Program-made: the position numbers and the translations under genes
In this document: positions 23,238 to 26,842 of the stretch, piece by piece
Layout: the number at the start of each line of letters is the position of its first letter
How positions within the stretch are numbered: the stretch's first letter is position 1
From: SXXK01 sp046074645
GTDB taxonomy: Bacteria; Planctomycetota; Planctomycetia; Planctomycetales; Planctomycetaceae
DNA length: 26,842 nucleotides
Direction of reading: 5' to 3'
NCBI GenBank assembly: GCA_046074645.1
Contig: JBJTOP010000224.1
Coordinates: 1 to 26,842, forward strand
Notes under the pieces: model-generated
What the model saw: the letters and a program-made list of their open reading frames with translations, nothing else
Databases searched by the model: none
Told to the model about the DNA's origin: nothing

Positions 23238-24560
23238 TCAGGGGCCTGGTCCCTGAAATACGGCCCTCGGGGCTTGCAGAAGATCGGGGCGATCCGTCGA
23301 TACGCGTCTCAGAAACCGCTCAGCACGTCCACTGCATTCGGCAGTGACCCGATCAACCTGCGGCAGTTCCGGCCCCATTCCCGCAAAGCCCGCGCGGCTG
23401 CAGTGCTGAGCAAACTGCAGAATACATCGCTGCAGCGGCTCAGAATTGTCATCTTCAGACTGCAGTGACTCATGAAAGAGCTGTTCAAGGATCCCTATCG
23501 ACTCCCAGTCCTGCCACCGCGAAAGGCTCATGATCGTCGTTTCGGCCAGTACAGGATCCCGAAGCAGCTTCCGCGCCGATAAACAAATGCGGGAGCGGGG
23601 AATCAGTTCCGGTTCGTATGTGTGAAAAAAGTCCAGAGTCTGCAACAGCGCGTGCCGCGACTCCGTCGAAGACCGGACCTGCAGAAACTGTTGCTCGGTG
23701 GCTGCAAGCCCGGACTCCCCCGTCAGCAGCAGATAGCCCGCCAGCAGTCCTTCGGCTCCAAATCGAAACTTGCCCGTATCACTGCTGACCAGGTGGCTGT
23801 GAAGGAACTCCGCGTCCGCAGGCTCACCACAAAGGCCCAGCATCAGACCGTACAGCCCGAGCCGCTCAGAGCTGATTCCGGGATCAGCGATCCAGCTGCG
23901 GAGGCGGTCAGGCGAATAGAGCTTTCTGCAGCCCTTCACATCCTCGTAGGTGGCAATCCCGAATTCCGCCCACGCATCACCCGCAATCGTGGGATCGGAC
24001 GATTCGAGGTGCGTCACAAACCATTTGAGCCGCTCCGGGACAGGAAGTTCCTGACGTGGCAGCGAGCGGAGATACCTCGCGGTGGACAAGGAAATTCCTG
24101 TGTGATCAGTCCATTCGACGGCTGCGGTGGACTGAGCTGCGGGCCGCGCTGTCGCCTGCCCGGCTGGAGTGCTGGAGAAAGTCGCCGGAGTGCCTGTCGG
24201 GGGTTGCAGGGACGGACTTTTGGAAGTGTCAGTGAGGTCACCATAGAGCAGGTAGAGATCGCCCGGGTTCCCGCCGGCTTCTGCGTGCCGAATGACTTTG
24301 CGGCCAGCGCCAACTCCGCAGGCTGCAGCCGTTTTGGGGTCTCCGGACAACAACTGCTGGACACGAAAGGTGGCAACTGGCAGAGTACCCTGCTGGAGGA
24401 CTTCAAAGGAATCCAGTTCAGCAATCGCGACGAAATCGGCAAGCTGGAATTGCGCAGAGAAGGTCTGCGGAGGGGAAAGACAGAAGGGGCAGGCGGAGGC
24501 CACAGTAAGTGCCAGCAGGGTGGCTGTCACCGTCAGAAGGCTTGATTTCAGTGAGTTCAT
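23238..24560 (-). CDS. secreted CPFC-motif protein of unknown function
   Basis: This 440-residue protein has a clear signal peptide (1-23, LLALTVASA) and then CPFCLSPPQTFSAQF. The CPFC pair (Cys24, Cys27) directly at the mature N-terminus is seen in a family of planctomycete secreted proteins whose role I do not know. A beta-rich part (about 30-110) precedes a linker rich in Ser/Thr/Pro/Ala (about 115-150). The rest is helical and resembles HEAT-like repeats. A thioredoxin-like CxxC role is possible, but no thioredoxin fold is visible. The frame extends upstream to 24665; ATG 24560 is chosen because the signal peptide starts there, and ATG 24575 is the alternative. It is convergent with the sigma-54 activator gene. 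Confidence 0.7.
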   Translation of the reverse strand: MNSLKSSLLTVTATLLALTVASACPFCLSPPQTFSAQFQLADFVAIAELDSFEVLQQGTLPVATFRVQQLLSGDPKTAAACGVGAGRKVIRHAEAGGNPGDLYLLYGDLTDTSKSPSLQPPTGTPATFSSTPAGQATARPAAQSTAAVEWTDHTGISLSTARYLRSLPRQELPVPERLKWFVTHLESSDPTIAGDAWAEFGIATYEDVKGCRKLYSPDRLRSWIADPGISSERLGLYGLMLGLCGEPADAEFLHSHLVSSDTGKFRFGAEGLLAGYLLLTGESGLAATEQQFLQVRSSTESRHALLQTLDFFHTYEPELIPRSRICLSARKLLRDPVLAETTIMSLSRWQDWESIGILEQLFHESLQSEDDNSEPLQRCILQFAQHCSRAGFAGMGPELPQVDRVTAECSGRAERFLRRVSTDRPDLLQAPRAVFQGPGP

Positions 24561-24943
24561 GGGAGTGGAATCCATTCCGTTCGCGAGCAAAATTCGCAGG
24601 CAGAATGTGCCCAAAAACCGGGCATCACTGACCACAAGTGTGAAGAGTTCTCGCTGAATCTGCAATTAAATACACGATTCCTGGGAGTGAAAGCAAGAAA
24701 ACCTTTGCATTTTGAATCGGAAGCGGTCAAACTGACCCAGTCGCTGGTGGTGTCGGGAAATTTTTGCAATTCGGTTCGGAATTTGCAAAATTCCGAAAAT
24801 CAGCGTGTTTTCAATTTTTTCGATGTTCGTTTTCCATAAAGACTTCTCGCGAGGGCCTGCAACCTCCTTCGGGAATTCGCTCCTGTTGGGTGTTTGGGGT
24901 CCGTCATGTTCTCCATTTCCCGTTTTTCTCTCAGGAGTTTCCA
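24561..24943. other. divergent intergenic region before the DUF1559 gene
   Basis: These 383 bases separate the CPFC gene (-) from the DUF1559 gene (+). The middle is AT-rich compared with the rest of the window. It carries a perfect inverted repeat (24775-24797, listed separately) and the AGGAG ribosome site at 24933-24937. A plus-strand frame is open from 24764 in phase with DUF1559, but translation should start at 24944. Confidence 0.55.
24775..24797. promoter_or_regulatory. perfect 10-bp-arm inverted repeat, operator candidate
   Basis: TTCGGAATTT and AAATTCCGAA pair perfectly around a GCA centre. A related imperfect copy (AATTTTTGCAATTCGG) lies just before it, at about 24759-24774. The site is about 150 bases upstream of the DUF1559 start. 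It may be a dimeric regulator's site; an RNA hairpin role is also possible. Confidence 0.45.
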
Positions 24944-25930
24944 ATGAAAAAGTTCAGCCTGCAAGCTGGCAGCGTCGCTCGGCGTGGTTTCACGCTGATC
25001 GAACTGCTGGTTGTGATCGCAATCATCGCGATCCTCGTTGCGTTGCTTTTGCCTGCCGTCCAGCAGGCTCGCGAAGCAGCGCGCCGCACGCAATGCAAAA
25101 ACAATCTCAAACAGCTGGGCCTCGCTGCCCACAACCACCACGATGTGTACAACCGCATGCCGGTTGGACACTACGGGGTTCCAAAGGACATCACCTGGAG
25201 CGGCACTGGTCCGCGTAACCTCCAGTGGCGTCAGCATCAGTGGTTTGGCATCCTGCCACAACTCCTGCCCTACATCGAACAGTCCTCACTCTACAACCAG
25301 ATTCCTATCTGGAAGGGGCTGGATCATCGCCCCGATCCGGCGTCTGCTACCGGAAACTACCTGCCCGAAGTTGCATGGTTCGACGACACCCAGACCAACA
25401 CACTCGCCCAGTTCAAACTTCCGGCGGTGCTCTGCCCTTCCGATCCACAGAAGACCCGCAACCCTCCCTACTGTCCGATCCTCCAGCACATGGATGAAAC
25501 GGGTTTCTTCACTGTCGTAGGCTTTGGTACCGAACGCGGCTACGGCGAAACCAATTACCTCGGCGTTGCCGGTTACTTTGGGAACATTTCCTGGGGTATG
25601 CCCTTCGGTGGCATGTTCGGTGATCGCACTCACAAAGTGAACTTCCGCGATATCACCGACGGAACCAGCAACACGCTGATGTTCGGCGAATCCACCGGCG
25701 GCGACTTCCTCAACTGGCGCTGGATGGGTGCCGGTGCAATGCCCACAGCGTGGGGATTCAACAACACACCAACGCAAAACTGGTACCAGTACGAAAGCTT
25801 TCATACCGCCGTCGTACAGTTCGCTCTTGCCGATGGTTCCGTTCGTGCAATTTCCAAAAACATTGACAACAACCTGTACGTCTTCTCGCTGTCGCCGATG
25901 GCCGACGGACGTGTTGTTGGCGAATTCTGA
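24944..25930 (+). CDS. DUF1559 protein with type II pseudopilin-like N-terminus
   Basis: This 328-residue protein is a planctomycete hallmark. Its N-terminus has the prepilin peptidase site RRG-FTLIELLVVIAIIAIL (cleavage after Gly15, Glu at mature position 5). A hydrophobic helix follows and then the conserved AVQQAREAARRTQCKNNLKQLGLAAHNHHD block. The C-terminal part has the DGTSNTLMFGES motif and ends with FALADGSVRAISKNID. The DUF1559 domain resembles type II pseudopilins, but its function is unknown; many genomes have dozens. Start ATG 24944 has AGGAG six bases upstream. A small lipoprotein and a near-identical paralogue follow. Confidence 0.93.
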   Translation: MKKFSLQAGSVARRGFTLIELLVVIAIIAILVALLLPAVQQAREAARRTQCKNNLKQLGLAAHNHHDVYNRMPVGHYGVPKDITWSGTGPRNLQWRQHQWFGILPQLLPYIEQSSLYNQIPIWKGLDHRPDPASATGNYLPEVAWFDDTQTNTLAQFKLPAVLCPSDPQKTRNPPYCPILQHMDETGFFTVVGFGTERGYGETNYLGVAGYFGNISWGMPFGGMFGDRTHKVNFRDITDGTSNTLMFGESTGGDFLNWRWMGAGAMPTAWGFNNTPTQNWYQYESFHTAVVQFALADGSVRAISKNIDNNLYVFSLSPMADGRVVGEF

Positions 25931-25948
25931 TCCACGTCGTTACCGTAT

Positions 25949-25993
25949 ACAATGCGGTGATCACCTCGCCGCATTGTGTATCATTCATTTTTT
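25949..25993 (+). terminator. intrinsic terminator after the first DUF1559 gene
   Basis: ACAATGCGG (25949-25957) pairs with CCGCATTGT (25969-25977) around an 11-base loop. A T-run (25988-25993) follows about ten bases later. It lies between the DUF1559 stop and the lipoprotein start, so it may attenuate rather than stop transcription. Confidence 0.7.
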
Positions 25994-26008
25994 AGAAGGT
26001 CCCTCCCC

Positions 26009-26179
26009 ATGCGTCTGTTCTGCTGTTTGCTTCTCGTCTCCGGCTTTGTCGCTGGCTGTGGTGGTGGCGGAAATGCCCCAGTGGCACCAACCAACCCGAC
26101 CCCGGTCTCCACAGAAGAAAAGCCAAGCACTGACGGCCTGCCTGCACCCCCGCCGCTTCCACCGAAGCCCACCAACTAG
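26009..26179 (+). CDS. small proline-rich lipoprotein
   Basis: This 56-residue protein has a hydrophobic signal (LFCCLLLVSGFVAGC) with a lipobox VAGC, so Cys17 would be lipidated. The mature part is Gly-rich (GGGG), then rich in Pro, Thr and Ser (PAPPPLPPKPTN). Small lipoproteins of this kind follow DUF1559 genes in many planctomycetes; the role is unknown. Start ATG 26009 has AAGG nine bases upstream. Terminators lie on both sides. Confidence 0.78.
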   Translation: MRLFCCLLLVSGFVAGCGGGGNAPVAPTNPTPVSTEEKPSTDGLPAPPPLPPKPTN

Positions 26180-26216
26180 ACCCCCAAAACTCTCTGTGCC
26201 ATTCGGCTTCAGATCC

Positions 26217-26255
26217 GGGTTCCCTCCTTAAAAAGCGGGAACCCCTCTGCTTTTT
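26217..26255 (+). terminator. intrinsic terminator after the lipoprotein gene
   Basis: GGGTTCCC (26217-26224) pairs perfectly with GGGAACCC (26237-26244) around a 12-base loop. A TTTTT run (26251-26255) follows. This is the clearest intrinsic terminator in the window. Confidence 0.82.
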
Positions 26256-26447
26256 CTTGCGTCACGGGCGGTCGAGCCGCTCAACCTTGTCCCGCCTGCA
26301 GAATTCCGTGATTCATTTAAAATTCTGGTTATTCTCTTGTCTCAATTGCTGATGTTCTGGCGCTTTCCGGGGTTCGTTTCCGATTGCGGAAGCAGCCAGC
26401 GGGAATGCACTTGTTGGTGTTATTTTTTCTTCTGCAGGAGTTCTTCT

Positions 26448-26842
26448 ATGAAAAAGTTCGTTCAGGCCATTCCCCGGCCGGATCGGCGTGGGTTCACGCT
26501 GATTGAATTGCTGGTGGTGATCGCGATCATCGCCATCCTCGTCGCTCTGCTGCTGCCTGCCGTACAACAGGCTCGCGAGGCTGCTCGCCGCACCCAGTGC
26601 AAAAACAACCTCAAGCAGCTGGGGCTCGCAGCCCACAACCACCACGACGTCTACAACCGCATGCCGGTTGGACACTACGGGGTTCCAAAGGACATCACCT
26701 GGAGCGGCACTGGTCCGCGAAACCTCGCATGGCGTCAGCATCAGTGGTTCGGCATCCTGCCACAGCTCCTGCCCTACATCGAACAGTCCACACTCTACAA
26801 TCAGATTCCTCTCTGGAAGGGGCTGGATCATCGCCCCGATCC
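26448..26842 (+). CDS. DUF1559 protein, second tandem copy (cut by the window end)
   Basis: The first 131 codons of a second DUF1559 gene are present and the rest is beyond the window. AGGAG at 26436-26440 precedes ATG 26448. The prepilin motif RRG-FTLIELLVVIAIIAIL is intact. Apart from the first 12 residues, it differs from the first copy at only a few positions (for example QSTLYNQIPLW against QSSLYNQIPIW). Tandem duplication with later sequence exchange is likely. Confidence 0.9.
   Translation, partial: MKKFVQAIPRPDRRGFTLIELLVVIAIIAILVALLLPAVQQAREAARRTQCKNNLKQLGLAAHNHHDVYNRMPVGHYGVPKDITWSGTGPRNLAWRQHQWFGILPQLLPYIEQSTLYNQIPLWKGLDHRPD

Noticed and set aside
23622..24545. Plus-strand open frame opposite the CPFC gene
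   Set aside because: No start signal, Arg/Gly-rich, and the minus-strand frame has a signal peptide.
1..26842. tRNA, rRNA, CRISPR array, IS element or prophage
   Set aside because: No cloverleaf-like sequence, regular spacer-repeat array, transposase motif or phage gene was found on either strand.

Overview
The window looks like chromosomal DNA of a planctomycete (phylum Planctomycetota, probably order Planctomycetales). The main reasons are two DUF1559 proteins with type II secretion/prepilin-like N-termini, one followed by a small proline-rich lipoprotein. A DUF1080 protein, a PPC-domain surface protein, an EF-hand protein with a charged tail and a CPFC-type secreted protein point the same way. 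GC content is high, and many genes overlap by 1-4 bases. I see no rRNA, tRNA, CRISPR array, transposase or phage gene. The assignment is inference from gene content.

Layout. 161-2122: a small Cys-rich lipoprotein (+), a 17-bp tandem repeat, then a histone H1-like protein with an alpha-CTD-like C-terminus and an unknown protein (both -). 2123-2667: a gene-free, GC-rich stretch with two copies of a REP-like repeat. 2668-4813: a secreted alpha/beta hydrolase and a ROK sugar kinase (+); a strong hairpin lies just before the kinase. 5042-7615: an ABC-2 exporter (ATPase and permease, 1-base overlap) followed by hypoxanthine phosphoribosyltransferase. 7619-10944 (-): a DUF1080 protein translationally coupled to a large PPC-domain surface protein. 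11116-15562 (+): three genes joined by 4-base overlaps, encoding a vWA/amidotransferase-like membrane protein, a secreted clan-CD (C13/caspase-like) protein with an EF-hand, and a beta-hydroxyacid dehydrogenase. 15683-16870 (-): a secreted protein with six EF-hand loops, divergent from comF (17091-17891, +). 18127-21751 (+): a HlyB/HlyD-type export pair whose ATPase domain is degenerate. 22091-23140 (+): a sigma-54 enhancer-binding protein with no receiver domain, preceded by a good -24/-12 promoter candidate. 23238-24560 (-): a secreted CPFC-motif protein. 24944-26842 (+): a DUF1559 gene, a lipoprotein gene and the start of a second, nearly identical DUF1559 gene, separated by hairpin terminators.

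The two most interesting parts are these. First, the export locus at 18127-23140 combines a transporter whose nucleotide-binding domain has lost most coupling motifs, a coiled-coil adaptor, no outer-membrane partner in the window, and a sigma-54 activator with an altered GAFTGA loop. Second, the operon at 11116-15562 couples a large vWA/amidotransferase-like membrane protein to a caspase-fold protein that still has a His/Cys pair and a canonical EF-hand loop. All functional statements are by motif reading only; no database search was run.
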